From Pontimonas salivibrio (GTDB lineage Bacteria; Actinomycetota; Actinomycetes; Actinomycetales; Microbacteriaceae): DNA of 64,000 nt. Positions 18,042-27,785 of the stretch are shown here, in pieces. The notes under the pieces are model-generated. The model searched no databases, was not told the DNA's origin, and saw only the letters and a program-made list of their open reading frames with translations. Where the stretch lies: contig NZ_CP026923.1 of NCBI RefSeq assembly GCF_002950575.1, positions 62,001 to 126,000 on the forward strand. The letters are read 5' to 3'. The translations under genes and the position numbers were made by a program. Positions within the stretch are counted from its first letter, which is position 1; each line of letters opens with the position of its first letter.

Positions 18042-18888
18042 TTGGGCCCTCACCTACCAGGGCAAGGTTCGGGATATTTATATTCCACATAGCGCATCTA
18101 GTGCGGCTGATGCCGATCGGTTGCTCATTGTCGCCAGTGACAGAGTGAGCGCTTTCGACGTAGTCCTCGAGCCAAACATCCCCGGTAAGGGCGCTGCACT
18201 CACGCGGGTCAGTGCGTGGTGGATGTCCACCTTTGCTGATATTCCTCACCATCTGCTGGATGAGCGCCCCCCTGAGGAGGTGGCTGATCGCGCTGTCGTC
18301 GCCCGTTCCCTGTCCATGCTCCCAGTGGAATGTGTTGTTCGGGGGTACTTGGTCGGCTCGGGGTGGAAGGACTATCAGGCCACCGGCACCATCTGCGGCA
18401 TTGAACTACCCCCCGGATTACACGAAGGGGACAAGCTTCCGGAGCCCCTCTTCGCCCCGGCAACGAAAGCGGCCATCGGAGACCACGACGAAAACATCAG
18501 CTTCGAACAAGTCCTCGAACTCGTGGGGAAAAAAGACGCCCACGCCCTTCGCGACACCAGCCTCGACATTTACAACCGGGCCCATCAGATTGCTTGGGAG
18601 CGCGGGTTGATACTGGCAGACACCAAATTCGAATTTGGTCGCGGGGGTGAGCCCGGTGAGATTGTTCTAGCCGACGAATTGCTCACCCCTGACAGCAGTC
18701 GCTACTGGGATGTGGAGCGCTACCGCGCAGGCGGCGACGACCGGTTAGACAGTTTCGACAAACAGGTGATTCGCAACTGGTTGGCCGGCACCTGGGACAA
18801 GACCGGCGCTCCGCCACGCCTGCCGGCAGACATTGTGGCGACCACTCAGGAGCGCTACCTCGAACTGGAAAGACGTCTTCGGGGCTAA
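18025..18888 (+). CDS. purC: SAICAR synthetase (phosphoribosylaminoimidazole-succinocarboxamide synthase)
   Basis: Adds aspartate to CAIR in purine synthesis. The 287-residue protein has TYQGKVRDIY at the start, the ASDRVSAFDVVLEPNIPGKG block, VECVVRGYLVGSGWKDY, and the Asp-rich ADTKFEFG and DELLTPDSSRYW motifs. It is of the longer bacterial/eukaryotic type. The ATG lies inside the end of purD. Confidence 0.95.
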   Translation: MTTLADWALTYQGKVRDIYIPHSASSAADADRLLIVASDRVSAFDVVLEPNIPGKGAALTRVSAWWMSTFADIPHHLLDERPPEEVADRAVVARSLSMLPVECVVRGYLVGSGWKDYQATGTICGIELPPGLHEGDKLPEPLFAPATKAAIGDHDENISFEQVLELVGKKDAHALRDTSLDIYNRAHQIAWERGLILADTKFEFGRGGEPGEIVLADELLTPDSSRYWDVERYRAGGDDRLDSFDKQVIRNWLAGTWDKTGAPPRLPADIVATTQERYLELERRLRG

Positions 18889-18959
18889 GGCGCCCTCGCG
18901 GCGTGCTCCCACACGTTCGTCTTGGTGGCGAGCCCAGTGCGTGGAGGGACTGCGTCGGA

Positions 18960-19022
18960 ATGAACAGTGTGGGAATAAACAGTGTGGTTATGAACAGTGT
19001 GGGTAAGCACTCAAAGAACTAG
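18960..19022 (+). other. Possible micro-ORF built from a 15-base tandem repeat
   Basis: ATG at 18960 opens a 20-codon frame (MNSVGINSVVMNSVGKHSKN) ending at TAG 19020-19022. GGAGGG lies 11 bases before the ATG. The peptide repeats NSVG because the DNA beneath it is a 15-base tandem repeat. It lies in the 149-base gap between purC and a GDSL-type hydrolase and could be a leader peptide or chance. Confidence 0.25.
18961..19005 (+). repeat. Three tandem copies of a 15-base unit
   Basis: Units at 18961-18975, 18976-18990 and 18991-19005 share the core AACAGTGTGG and differ at a few positions (TGAACAGTGTGGGAA, TAAACAGTGTGGTTA, TGAACAGTGTGGGTA). The unit length is a multiple of three. It sits upstream of the GDSL-type hydrolase gene and may be a set of repeated regulator sites or a slippage product. 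Confidence 0.85.
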
Positions 19023-19037
19023 CGAGACAATAACAAG

Positions 19038-19832
19038 ATGGTTGTCAATCTCGACTCGGGTCCCCGCGTGCAGCCAGCACAGCTCTGGCACAAGTTGGCA
19101 CGACCTGCCGGACATGCCCTCGCCCCTCTGCTCATTGGACAGGGACGCCTCGCTCGGGCCAAACGTGGCCGGCTACCAAACGCTCCCATGCCGTGGTCCG
19201 GAGTAATCGAGGGACCCAAAGCGTTGAGCGTTCTTGGTCTCGGCGATTCAACTATCGCCGGTGTGGGAGTGTACAACCCCATGTTGGGTCTCACCTCGCA
19301 GTTTGCGAAAGCCCTCTACGCGCACACTTCCCGGGGTGTGGAGTGGGACAGTGTCGGGCAACGAGGGATCACCAGCGCGCAGCTTCTTGACCACTACCTT
19401 CCCTTGGCACTGGACGAACATGACGATGTGGATGTAGTGATGTTGTCCATTGGGGCCAATGATGCGAAAAATTTGGTGTCCGCCTCCCGTGCAGTAGGCA
19501 ACATTGTCCGCATCATCGACACCCTTCACCAGCATTACCCGAACGCTCTGGTCATTGCGTCGTCGCTACCCGCCTTCCACCTTTTCGACACATTGGCGCA
19601 ACCATTGCGTTCGATCATCGCCGGCCACGCTCAATCCATTGAGCGATCGGCGCGACCTCTGGTGGAAGCGAGGCGTTTCGCGGTAATGACACCTCCACCA
19701 CCGAACTACCCGCCCGGCTTCTTTGCTTCTGACGGTTTTCACCCCAGTGCTGAGGGATACCGCATCTGGGCGGGCTTTGCGTTGGATTATGTCGCGGGTC
19801 GAGGCGGGTTTGCCCACCTTGCCTCCCGGTAG
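19038..19832 (+). CDS. SGNH/GDSL-type hydrolase
   Basis: Esterase or lipase-like enzyme of 264 aa. The four SGNH blocks are visible: GLGDSTIAG (nucleophile Ser) near residue 70, the Gly block in VGQRG, the Asn block in IGANDAK, and the DGFHPS catalytic pair near 234-239. No signal peptide is seen, though a basic, mildly hydrophobic head of about 60 residues precedes the domain. The substrate is unknown. It sits between purC and purS without obvious link to purines. Confidence 0.85.
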   Translation: MVVNLDSGPRVQPAQLWHKLARPAGHALAPLLIGQGRLARAKRGRLPNAPMPWSGVIEGPKALSVLGLGDSTIAGVGVYNPMLGLTSQFAKALYAHTSRGVEWDSVGQRGITSAQLLDHYLPLALDEHDDVDVVMLSIGANDAKNLVSASRAVGNIVRIIDTLHQHYPNALVIASSLPAFHLFDTLAQPLRSIIAGHAQSIERSARPLVEARRFAVMTPPPPNYPPGFFASDGFHPSAEGYRIWAGFALDYVAGRGGFAHLASR

Positions 19833-19878
19833 ACTGTCACTGACTTACTGCCCACACAGGCCTAGGGGATGACATCTG

Positions 19879-20133
19879 GTGTCGACCATCATCATCGACG
19901 TGATGCCCAAGCGTGAACTTCTTGACCCCGCCGGCAAAGCCGTTCACCGCGCACTGCAACAAGACGGTCACAGCGACATCGCTGCCGTGCGAATCGGGAA
20001 ACGCTTCGAGCTCACCATTGACGGCGATGTCACCGAAGTGCACCTCGAGAAGGCACGTGCGCTGGCAGACGACCTGCTCTCCAACGGGGTGATTGAAGAC
20101 GTGGTCGCAATCCGAGTGGAGGACACACCCTGA
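19879..20133 (+). CDS. purS: Phosphoribosylformylglycinamidine synthase subunit PurS
   Basis: Small subunit (84 aa) of the three-part FGAM synthase, which bridges PurQ and PurL and helps channel ammonia. It shows the usual IIIDVMPKRELLDPAGKAVH start and ends VVAIRVEDTP. GTG start at 19879. The stop overlaps the purQ start (TGATG), so translation is coupled. Confidence 0.92.
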   Translation: MSTIIIDVMPKRELLDPAGKAVHRALQQDGHSDIAAVRIGKRFELTIDGDVTEVHLEKARALADDLLSNGVIEDVVAIRVEDTP

Positions 20134-20828
20134 TGCGAGTCGGGGTTGTCACCTTTCCTGGTTCACTCGATGACCGCGATGCCTTGCGGGCTGTCCGACT
20201 TGCCGGCCACACCCCGGTAGCACTGTGGCATAAAGACCACGACTTGCAGAATGTTGACGCCATTGTCTTGCCGGGCGGCTTCAGCTACGGCGACTATTTG
20301 CGATGTGGGGCGATTGCCGCCCGCTCACCCATCATGAGCGACATTCTGGACGCCATCGCTAAAGGAACACCCGTCTTGGGTATTTGTAACGGGTTCCAAA
20401 TTTTGGTTGAAGCGGGTGTACTTCCCGGTGGCCTGATCCACAACGACCACGGTCAATTTGTCTGCCGCGACCAAGAACTGGTGGTGGAAAACACTTCGAC
20501 GGCGTGGACGGGTGGTTTTCACGACAACCAACACATCACGATCCCGCTGAAAAACGGTGAAGGCGGTTACATCGCTGACGATGACACGCTGAAGCGGGTC
20601 GAAGGCGACGGCTTGGTCGTCTTTCGCTATTGGGGGGTAAACCCGAACGGTTCACTCCACGACATCGCGGGTCTTCGAAACGAGTCAGGCACGGTCGTGG
20701 GTTTGATGCCACACCCGGAACACGCCGCTGAGCCAGGCTTTGGGCCAGACACCGACTTGGCAATGCGAAGCGGTGTTGACGGACTCACCATGTTCACATC
20801 AGTGGCGTTGGAGGGGGTCCTTCGATGA
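20133..20828 (+). CDS. purQ: Phosphoribosylformylglycinamidine synthase subunit PurQ
   Basis: Glutaminase subunit (231 aa) that supplies ammonia to PurL. Class I glutamine amidotransferase marks are VLPGGFSYGDYLR, the nucleophile C85 in LGICNGFQIL, and the His/Glu pair in MPHPEHA near residue 192. It follows purS and is separated from purL by a membrane protein gene that overlaps it by ATGA. Confidence 0.95.
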   Translation: MRVGVVTFPGSLDDRDALRAVRLAGHTPVALWHKDHDLQNVDAIVLPGGFSYGDYLRCGAIAARSPIMSDILDAIAKGTPVLGICNGFQILVEAGVLPGGLIHNDHGQFVCRDQELVVENTSTAWTGGFHDNQHITIPLKNGEGGYIADDDTLKRVEGDGLVVFRYWGVNPNGSLHDIAGLRNESGTVVGLMPHPEHAAEPGFGPDTDLAMRSGVDGLTMFTSVALEGVLR

Positions 20829-21292
20829 CGCTGAAGCCGAAAAACCTTTACGGCATTGTGGCGGTGTCCGAAATGGTCACCTGGACGGGTCTGATTGTCG
20901 CGATGATTATTCGCTACGGCTTTGGCGAATACGGTCCATGGTTTTTCTATGCCGGGATCTCGCACGGCACAGTGTTTTTGGCCTACTGCACGGTGGCGTT
21001 GATTGTGGGGCACAATCAACGCTGGTCACTGGGTCGCCTCCTACTGGCTTTGGCGTCCGCCATTCCGCCCTACCTGACGGTGCCCTTTGACCGCTCCTTA
21101 CATAAACTAGGGCTCCTCGAAGGTGACTGGCGCACCACTGCCAGTGATGACCCGCGTGATCAACGCTTCCCCGACCCACTGTTTCGCTGGTTTATCGCCC
21201 GTCCGGTGTTGTTAATGCTCACTATTCTCGGCGTCGTCGTGGTGCTGACCGCGGTCGCTCTCGCCCTTGGCCCTCCCAGAGAGTGGGGATAG
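20825..21292 (+). CDS. DUF3817 family membrane protein
   Basis: A 155-residue membrane protein with about three to four helices, opening [20 protein letters not shown]. The N-terminal 90 residues match the DUF3817 pattern (R/K..a..Ea.ty..L......k, then a G..HG..f..Y helix region, here [13 protein letters not shown]). Function is unknown. It overlaps purQ by 4 bases and ends 5 bases before purL, so it is transcribed with the FGAM synthase genes; its presence there is common in Microbacteriaceae as I recall. Confidence 0.78.
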   Translation: MTLKPKNLYGIVAVSEMVTWTGLIVAMIIRYGFGEYGPWFFYAGISHGTVFLAYCTVALIVGHNQRWSLGRLLLALASAIPPYLTVPFDRSLHKLGLLEGDWRTTASDDPRDQRFPDPLFRWFIARPVLLMLTILGVVVVLTAVALALGPPREWG

Positions 21293-21297
21293 GCACA

Positions 21298-23604
21298 ATG
21301 TCTCACACAGTTGATTCGGTCACCAACGCGGAAAACACTCCGGAGCGCGAGCTTCCCTACACGGAGCTCGGGGTCACCCACGAGGAGTATCAAGACATTG
21401 TCGGCCTGCTCGGTAGGCGACCCACTTCAGGCGAATTAGCCATGTATTCGGTGATGTGGTCGGAGCACTGCTCCTATAAGAGCTCCAAAGTGCACCTCAA
21501 ACAATTCGGTCAAAAAATGACCGAATCGATGCGGAAAAACCTCATGGTGGGCATGGGCCAAAACGCGGGTGTGGTCGATGTGGGTGAAGGCTGGGCGGTC
21601 ACGTTCAAGATCGAAAGCCACAACCACCCCAGTTTCATTGAGCCCTTCCAGGGGGCAGCCACCGGTGTCGGCGGCATTGTGCGCGACATTATTTCGATGG
21701 GCGCACGGCCCATCGGAGTGATGGACGCTCTGCGTTTCGGTGAACTCGAGCATGAGGACACCGCCCGCGTGCTGCCCGGAGTGGTCTCCGGCATCAGTTT
21801 TTATGGCAACTGTTTAGGCCTGCCCAACATTGGTGGCGAAACCTGGTTTGACGCCAGCTACCAACAAAACCCTCTGGTCAACGCACTCGCAGTCGGCGTG
21901 ATGCGCCACGAAGACTTACGTCTCGCAAACGCCACCGGTGCGGGAAACAAAGTGGTGCTCTTTGGTGCGAGGACCGGCGGGGACGGTATTGGCGGGGCTT
22001 CTATCCTCGCCAGTGAAACCTTCGGTGATGATGGTCGGCCGGCGAAGCGCCCCGCCGTTCAAGTTGGTGACCCGTTTGCCGAAAAGGTTCTCATTGAGTG
22101 CTGCATGGAGTTATTCCAGGGCAGCTTGGTCGAAGCCATCCAAGACCTGGGCGCTGCCGGAATTAGTTGTGCGACCAGTGAACTGGCCGCCAACGGCGAC
22201 ACCGGCATGGTGGTCGACTTGGACAAAGTCCTCCTGCGCGATGACACCTTGACGGCAGAAGAAATCCTGATGTCGGAATCGCAAGAGCGGATGATGGCCA
22301 TCGTTTCGCCCGACAAACTCGACGCATTCCTCGCCGTCACCGACAAATGGGATGTCGAAACCAGTGTGTTGGGTGAAGTCACCGACACCGGCCGACTGGT
22401 CATCCACTGGCGTGGCGACACCATTGTCGATGTGGACCCGAAAACAGTCGCCATCGACTCCCCCGTCTATAACCGGCCCATGCAGCGACCTGGTTGGCTG
22501 AATGCCCTCCAAGCCGACACCATCCACAACACCACCAGGGCTAATGAACCCCCCGCGGTGATGGAGCAGATTCGAGCGGTGCTCACCCACCCCAACTTGC
22601 AGTCGATGGCCTGGATTACCAACCAGTACGACCAGTACGTGTTGGGCAACACTGCGCTGTCGACTCCAGATGATGGTGGCATGCTCCGCGTGGATGAGGA
22701 GTCTGGGTTGGGTGTCGCCCTCGCCACTGACGCCAACGGCAGATACAGCCAACTCGACCCCCGCCAGGGCGCCCTTCTTGCTCTCGCCGAGGCGTATCGA
22801 AACGTCGCCGCGACCGGCGCGACACCGGTCGCTGTGAGCGACTGTCTGAACTTTGGAAGCCCGGAAGATCCGGAAGTGATGTGGCAGTTCGCCGAAGCGG
22901 TCACCGGTCTCGCCGATGGCTGCGTGGTCCTTGAAATCCCTGTCACCGGCGGAAACGTCAGTCTGTATAACCAGACCGGGTCCACCCCCATCCAACCCAC
23001 CCCTGTAGTTGCCGTCATGGGTGTCATTGATGAGGTCGCCAGGCGTCTACCATCAGGCTGGCAAGACGACGGTGAAAACATTTACCTATTGGGAAGCACG
23101 GGGTTAGAACTCGATGGTTCGATCTGGGCCGATGCCATGCATCAGCACCTCGGTGGCACGCCACCCCGAGTGGACCTCACCAAAGAGAAAGCCCTCGCTG
23201 GCTTACTCCACCACGCAGCCCACGACGGGTTAGTCACTTCCGCTCACGACCTCTCCACTGGTGGTTTGATCCAGTCGCTCACCGAGGCGTGCCTGCGCCG
23301 CGGTGTGGGAGCCAGGGTGTGGCTCGGCGAAATGTTGGAAGAAGACAACGTTGATTTGGTGACGGCACTGTTTTCCGAATCTCAAACCCGGGTAATCGTG
23401 TCCGTCGCGAGAGAAGACGACGTGAAGTTCCGGGGCCTGTGTGCCGGCCGGGGTGTCCCCGTAATGCGCATTGGTGTAACCGACGCACCCGGAATGGCCC
23501 TGGATATCGCCGACGTGGGAACACTGAGCCTTGACGAACTTCGTGAGCTCCACGAATCAACCCTCCCGGGCGTCCTCGGACCCGTCGTCGGTGGACAGGT
23601 CTAA
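21298..23604 (+). CDS. purL: Phosphoribosylformylglycinamidine synthase subunit PurL
   Basis: Large subunit of the three-part FGAM synthase, converting FGAR to FGAM with ATP and ammonia. The small-type PurL is 768 aa here. Marks are [50 protein letters not shown] and [10 protein letters not shown] start at the ATG at 21298, preceded by GGGGATAGG, rather than the GTG at 21283 five codons earlier. With purS and purQ it completes the enzyme. Confidence 0.96.
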   Translation: MSHTVDSVTNAENTPERELPYTELGVTHEEYQDIVGLLGRRPTSGELAMYSVMWSEHCSYKSSKVHLKQFGQKMTESMRKNLMVGMGQNAGVVDVGEGWAVTFKIESHNHPSFIEPFQGAATGVGGIVRDIISMGARPIGVMDALRFGELEHEDTARVLPGVVSGISFYGNCLGLPNIGGETWFDASYQQNPLVNALAVGVMRHEDLRLANATGAGNKVVLFGARTGGDGIGGASILASETFGDDGRPAKRPAVQVGDPFAEKVLIECCMELFQGSLVEAIQDLGAAGISCATSELAANGDTGMVVDLDKVLLRDDTLTAEEILMSESQERMMAIVSPDKLDAFLAVTDKWDVETSVLGEVTDTGRLVIHWRGDTIVDVDPKTVAIDSPVYNRPMQRPGWLNALQADTIHNTTRANEPPAVMEQIRAVLTHPNLQSMAWITNQYDQYVLGNTALSTPDDGGMLRVDEESGLGVALATDANGRYSQLDPRQGALLALAEAYRNVAATGATPVAVSDCLNFGSPEDPEVMWQFAEAVTGLADGCVVLEIPVTGGNVSLYNQTGSTPIQPTPVVAVMGVIDEVARRLPSGWQDDGENIYLLGSTGLELDGSIWADAMHQHLGGTPPRVDLTKEKALAGLLHHAAHDGLVTSAHDLSTGGLIQSLTEACLRRGVGARVWLGEMLEEDNVDLVTALFSESQTRVIVSVAREDDVKFRGLCAGRGVPVMRIGVTDAPGMALDIADVGTLSLDELRELHESTLPGVLGPVVGGQV

Positions 23605-23616
23605 CCTAAAGTCACC

Positions 23617-24210
23617 GTGATTGAACAAGAGCGATTCCTCGTCCCCTCCAGTCAGCGCGAAAAGTGGTTGGAAGTGCGCCAACAGGGCGTCACCGCCACC
23701 GCAGTATCAAAAGCGGTCACCCCTGATGGTTACCGTGAAGTTCTCGAGCAGTTGCGTAAACCGACCGACATTCCCGACAACGACTACATGCGTTTCGGGC
23801 GGGAACAAGAAGGTCCCATCATTGAAAAATTGCAGTCACTTGTCGATATTCAACCGAACGACTGGCTGATCTCCAGAGACACGGGCGAGAAAAAGTGGAT
23901 GATGGCCACCCCTGACGGGCTATCCAGCAACCACGATGTGATTGCTGAGGTGAAAACGACTGGGCGTGATTGGGAGCGCTGGGCCAAAGTTCCCGGTAAC
24001 TATCACCGGCAAGTCCAATGGCAACTTTTTGTCACCGGTGCAGAGGTGTGTATTTTCGCCTGGATGCTGCGCGTCAAGCGCGGCAGTGTGATGGAACCGG
24101 CCTGGCCTGGACCAAAATTTCTGGAAGTCACCCGAGATGAAGTTCTGATTGAGCGGCTTCAAGAAACCGCCCACCGCCTCTACGCAGACTTACTCGCTAT
24201 CCGCAGCTAG
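23617..24210 (+). CDS. YqaJ-like exonuclease domain protein
   Basis: A 197-residue protein with the order of the YqaJ/lambda-exonuclease nuclease core: REKWLEVRQQGVTATAVSKA at 17-36, FGREQEGPII, the catalytic ATPDG (Asp) with EVKTT (Glu-x-Lys), and the QVQWQLFVTG helix. Family members usually sit in phages beside a RecT-type annealing protein; here it stands alone between purL and chorismate mutase with no phage genes. It may act in chromosomal repair or be a domesticated phage gene. GTG start. Its 3' end overlaps the convergent gene by 21 bases. Confidence 0.82.
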   Translation: MIEQERFLVPSSQREKWLEVRQQGVTATAVSKAVTPDGYREVLEQLRKPTDIPDNDYMRFGREQEGPIIEKLQSLVDIQPNDWLISRDTGEKKWMMATPDGLSSNHDVIAEVKTTGRDWERWAKVPGNYHRQVQWQLFVTGAEVCIFAWMLRVKRGSVMEPAWPGPKFLEVTRDEVLIERLQETAHRLYADLLAIRS

Positions 24211-24486
24211 GGCTTCGTGATGCTGAATGACTTCAGCAAGAATGAATTCTAAGAATTTTTCCGCAAAGGCCGGGTCGAGATCGGCTTCTTCAGCCAAACG
24301 GCGCAGGCGGGCAATCTGTGTGGCTTCCCTCGCCGGATCAGACGGCGGCATGGACGATTCGGCTTTCAGCCGGCCCACCTTTTTGGTGTTTTTAAACCGC
24401 TCCGCCAACAGGTGAACGAGTGCCGCATCGATGTTGTCGATGCTGCCACGCAGTTCGTGCAGTTCGGCCATGGGATCCAAGGACAT
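24190..24486 (-). CDS. Chorismate mutase
   Basis: AroQ-type enzyme of 98 aa converting chorismate to prephenate for Phe/Tyr synthesis. The three-helix family pattern is seen: LHELRGSIDNIDAALVHLLAER at the start with the catalytic Arg, KKVGRLKAE in the middle, then DPAREATQIARLRRLA and a long C-terminal helix ending VIQHHEALAADS. It is of the small actinobacterial type that in mycobacteria needs DAHP synthase for full activity. It is convergent with the YqaJ gene. Confidence 0.9.
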   Translation of the reverse strand: MSLDPMAELHELRGSIDNIDAALVHLLAERFKNTKKVGRLKAESSMPPSDPAREATQIARLRRLAEEADLDPAFAEKFLEFILAEVIQHHEALAADSE

Positions 24487-24509
24487 GTGTGACAGCCTAA
24501 CCCGCAGGC

Positions 24510-25802
24510 TTAAGCCCCACCCAGCAAATCGTGTCGAACAATGACCTCATCGCGACCAGGACCCACACCAATCACCGAAATGCGCTGGTGAATCATCTGC
24601 TCAAGCGCGACAACGTAATCTTGCGCGGCCTGGGGAAGGTCACTAAATTCCCTGGCGCCCTCAATGTTTTCACTCCAACCGGGATGCGATTCGTACACGG
24701 GGGTGGCGTGGTGGAAATCACTTTGCGACCAGGGCACCTCATCCACGCGGACACCGTCAACCTCGTAGCCAACACAGACAGGGATTTCTTCCAACCCGGT
24801 CAACACATCCAATTTGGTCAACACGTAATCGGTGATGCCGTTGATTCTGGTCGCATAGCGGGCAATCGGTGCATCGAACCAACCGGTGCGGCGGGGCCGT
24901 CCCGTGGTGGTTCCAAACTCGTGACCACGTTCACGCAACCAGTCGCCCCACTCGTCTTCTAATTCGGTGGGGAAAGGCCCTGAGCCGACTCGGGTGGTGT
25001 ACGCCTTCACAATTCCCACGACCGTGTCGAGGCGCCCCGGGGCGATACCGGAACCTGTTGCTGCACCACCTGCTGTGGCGTTAGACGACGTCACAAACGG
25101 ATATGTGCCGTGGTCAACATCCAACATGGTGGCCTGACCGCCCTCAAACAGCACGGTGTCACCGCGATCTAGGGCGCGGTGTAGTTCAAGTGCGGTGTCC
25201 GCCACCATGGGTTCTAAACGCTCACGGTGGGCCAACAAATCGTCAACGACTTCGTCGACACTGATTGCTCTGCGGTTGTACACCTTCACCAGTAGATGAT
25301 TTTTGACATCCAAGGCACCTTCGACTTTTTGGCGAAGGATGCCTTCGTCGAAAATGTCTTGGATGCGCACACCGATTCGGTTGATCTTGTCCGCATAGGT
25401 GGGACCAATTCCTCGGCCCGTCGTACCAATTTGGCGCTTCCCCAAGAATCGTTCCGTGACTTTGTCCAACGTGCGGTGATACAGCGTAACGACGTGCGCG
25501 TCGGAGCTCACCAACAGCTTGGACACATCGAGTCCGCGCTCGATCAGGCCATCTAACTCTTCGGCCAAGACATCCAAATCGACTACGACGCCGTTACCGA
25601 TTACGGGGATCACACCAGGGGTCAAAATGCCGCTAGGGAGAAGATGCAGTGCGTATTTTTCATCGCCGATGACGACGGTGTGACCGGCGTTGTTACCGCC
25701 GTTGAATTTGACGACATAGTCAATGCGCCCGCCCAGAAGGTCAGTCGCTTTCCCTTTGCCCTCGTCGCCCCATTGGGCGCCCACAATCACCACTGCAGAC
25801 AT
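24510..25802 (-). CDS. purA: Adenylosuccinate synthetase
   Basis: GTP-dependent first step from IMP to AMP. The 430-residue protein has the GTP-binding WGDEGKGK at 11-18, NNAGHTVV near 36-43, [16 protein letters not shown] near 130, and [12 protein letters not shown] near 300. The ATG at 25802 follows a normal leader. It completes the adenine branch in a window holding most of the pathway; purB, purE, purK, purN and purH are not seen here. Confidence 0.96.
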   Translation of the reverse strand: MSAVVIVGAQWGDEGKGKATDLLGGRIDYVVKFNGGNNAGHTVVIGDEKYALHLLPSGILTPGVIPVIGNGVVVDLDVLAEELDGLIERGLDVSKLLVSSDAHVVTLYHRTLDKVTERFLGKRQIGTTGRGIGPTYADKINRIGVRIQDIFDEGILRQKVEGALDVKNHLLVKVYNRRAISVDEVVDDLLAHRERLEPMVADTALELHRALDRGDTVLFEGGQATMLDVDHGTYPFVTSSNATAGGAATGSGIAPGRLDTVVGIVKAYTTRVGSGPFPTELEDEWGDWLRERGHEFGTTTGRPRRTGWFDAPIARYATRINGITDYVLTKLDVLTGLEEIPVCVGYEVDGVRVDEVPWSQSDFHHATPVYESHPGWSENIEGAREFSDLPQAAQDYVVALEQMIHQRISVIGVGPGRDEVIVRHDLLGGA

Positions 25803-25842
25803 GCAAAATCCTCAGCTAACCTCAGGCATCAACCTTTTCAGT

Positions 25843-26496
25843 CTAGTCGCCAGGCGCGGGTGCCACACCGAAACGGTTTTGCATCACCCACTGGTGCATC
25901 ACTATCGCTGCCGCCGCTGAGGCGTTAATTGAGCGGGTCGACCCAAACTGGGTGATTTCGATGACCTGGTCGGACGCCGCCAAGGCTTCTTCGGACAATC
26001 CCGGTCCCTCTTGTCCAAAAAGAAAAACACACTTTTCGGGTAGAACAGTGTGTTCAATGGGGGTCGAGCCTGGCACATTGTCGACACCGATAATGCTGAG
26101 GCCCGCGCCCTCGGCATAGTCGACAAAGCCCTGTACTTCGGGGTGGTGTTGGACGTGCTGGTAGCGGTCGGTGACCATTGCGCCCCGGCGGTTCCAGCGC
26201 TTGCGTCCCACAATGTGGACCTCTTTGGCCAAAAAAGCATTCGCCGTGCGGACAATGGAGCCAATGTTTAAATCGTGTTGCCAGTTTTCGATGGCGACAT
26301 GGAACGAATGCCTGCGTTGATCCAGGTCAGCGACGATTGCTTCCATGCTCCAATACCGGTAATGGTCGGCAACGTTCCTCGAATCGCCGTGCGCGAGAAG
26401 CTCAGCGTCATATTCCGGCCCGGTGGGAAGAGGACCCACCCATGGTCCTACTCCGTGGGTGGAGCGTTCAGGGTGGCTCTCTGGCTGATCAGTCAC
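25843..26496 (-). CDS. TrmH-family RNA 2'-O-methyltransferase
   Basis: SPOUT-fold methyltransferase of 217 aa that uses S-adenosylmethionine to methylate ribose in tRNA or rRNA. Motif 1 is LNIGSIVRTANAF, motif 2 FLFGQEGPGLSEEAL and motif 3 FGSTRSINASAAAAIVMHQWV, which form the trefoil knot. About 65 residues precede the domain. Which RNA is modified cannot be told; the short length without an L30e-like head suggests a TrmL/TrmH-type tRNA target. Confidence 0.87.
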   Translation of the reverse strand: MTDQPESHPERSTHGVGPWVGPLPTGPEYDAELLAHGDSRNVADHYRYWSMEAIVADLDQRRHSFHVAIENWQHDLNIGSIVRTANAFLAKEVHIVGRKRWNRRGAMVTDRYQHVQHHPEVQGFVDYAEGAGLSIIGVDNVPGSTPIEHTVLPEKCVFLFGQEGPGLSEEALAASDQVIEITQFGSTRSINASAAAAIVMHQWVMQNRFGVAPAPGD

Positions 26497-26535
26497 GGCC
26501 TCAGCCTAAGCGCCAGCGAGAATCGTGATGCCCCC

Positions 26536-27147
26536 TCAGTCCACCAGTTGATCATCGAGCAGCTCCCCGCTCTCACGGTAGATAAAGCAGCCCGCCACCC
26601 GCTGGCCCTTTTCCCATTGGGTCTGACCAATCGAATAGCTGGGGACCACAACAAGATCGTCGTAGCGTTCTGGTTCCCTCAAATCCGCAAGGTCCCACTG
26701 CTCACACAACCCACTGGCCTGATCACGCACGAATTGATCCCCGGGGTAGTCGGCATCCGGATCGTCATTGAGTAGTTGTGCTCGGTGAAACTCTGCCTGA
26801 TGGGGTTGCTCGCAGCCGACCACCTCAAATTCAGCGGCAAACGGTCCGTCAAAAGATGTCAGGCATTCACCGCCCAGAAGTTCCTCCCAAGACCACGACC
26901 CCGCAGGCCGTGGGCCGCTTCCCACGGCGGGAAAATCGACCACCACTGGCGGTGTGGACGCCTCACCCGGCGGGGTCCCTGTAGTGGCTTCAGAAATGGG
27001 CGGCTCGGCGGTCGCGACATCCTCCACGCTCTGGTTCTGATTGGCTTCGGACACACTGAGCCAGTAGCCCACGGCGAGCGCGGGGAGCACGCCCACGGCG
27101 GTGACAATGAACCACCGGGAGCGAAGCAAGTGTGGGCGCTCGGTCAC
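26536..27147 (-). CDS. Membrane-anchored septum-formation-like protein
   Basis: A 203-residue protein with one N-terminal helix (FIVTAVGVLPALAVGYWL) and an exterior part. After a polar linker rich in Glu, Thr and Pro comes a domain with GECLTSF, then VVGCEQPHQAEFHRA, then SGLCEQW and RVAGCFIY: four cysteines and a C-x-x-PH motif, as in the actinobacterial Septum_form domain. The family's role is loosely tied to the cell envelope. The GTG start overlaps the pyrE stop as GTGA. Confidence 0.68.
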   Translation of the reverse strand: MTERPHLLRSRWFIVTAVGVLPALAVGYWLSVSEANQNQSVEDVATAEPPISEATTGTPPGEASTPPVVVDFPAVGSGPRPAGSWSWEELLGGECLTSFDGPFAAEFEVVGCEQPHQAEFHRAQLLNDDPDADYPGDQFVRDQASGLCEQWDLADLREPERYDDLVVVPSYSIGQTQWEKGQRVAGCFIYRESGELLDDQLVD

Positions 27148-27704
27148 GCCAAGCCGAGGTCGCTTAGTCCCAAAGCCGCCCGGTAGGGGTAGCCCGCTTG
27201 TTCGATGACCTGCTTGGCTCCGGTGTCGCGGTCAACAACCACCAACACGGCGACAATTTCTGCCCCCGCTTTTTCTAACGCTTCGGCTGCCTTCAACGGT
27301 GAGCCACCCGTGGTGGAAGTGTCTTCGACAACGACCACTTTTTTGCCCGCCACATCAGGGCCTTCAACCTGTTTACCCATGCCGTGATCTTTGGGTTCTT
27401 TTCTCACCACGCAGGCATCTAACGCTCGCCCGCGCACTACGGCTCGGTGCAACATGGCCGACGCTATGGGGTCGGCCCCCATGGTCAACCCTCCGACGAT
27501 TTCCACTTCGGGAAACTCGTCCAAAAGCTCGAGCATGACATCACCGATTAGTGGAGCAACCCGGTGGTCGAGGCTCACTTGGCGCAAGTCGATATAAAAG
27601 GTGGCCTTTTTGCCACTGGTGAGGGTGAAATCTCCCCGCTGCACGGCCATCTGAGAGATGTGTGTGGCGAGTTGTTCCCGGGACTTCGTGTCGTGGCCTG
27701 TCAC
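27144..27704 (-). CDS. pyrE: Orotate phosphoribosyltransferase
   Basis: Joins orotate and PRPP to OMP in pyrimidine synthesis. The 186-residue protein has TSGKKATFYIDLRQVSL, VGGLTMGADPIASAM and the PRPP-binding VVVVEDTSTTGGSPLKAAEA near residue 120. The start is set at the GTG at 27704, giving MTGHDTKSREQLATHI; the open frame runs 50 codons further but overlaps the divergent glycosyltransferase leader and looks non-coding. It is coupled to the septum-like gene downstream. Confidence 0.92.
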   Translation of the reverse strand: MTGHDTKSREQLATHISQMAVQRGDFTLTSGKKATFYIDLRQVSLDHRVAPLIGDVMLELLDEFPEVEIVGGLTMGADPIASAMLHRAVVRGRALDACVVRKEPKDHGMGKQVEGPDVAGKKVVVVEDTSTTGGSPLKAAEALEKAGAEIVAVLVVVDRDTGAKQVIEQAGYPYRAALGLSDLGLA

Positions 27705-27785
27705 GGGGTTAGTGTATCGCCGACCCAGCGACTGGCCACTTTGGCTCGTAGGATGGGGAGTCGGCATGAGGCGGGGGCAATCGCG

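Noticed and set aside
22111-22995. 294-codon minus-strand frame inside purL
   Set aside because: Shadow of purL; repetitive Asp/His/Gly content typical of antisense frames, no start signal.
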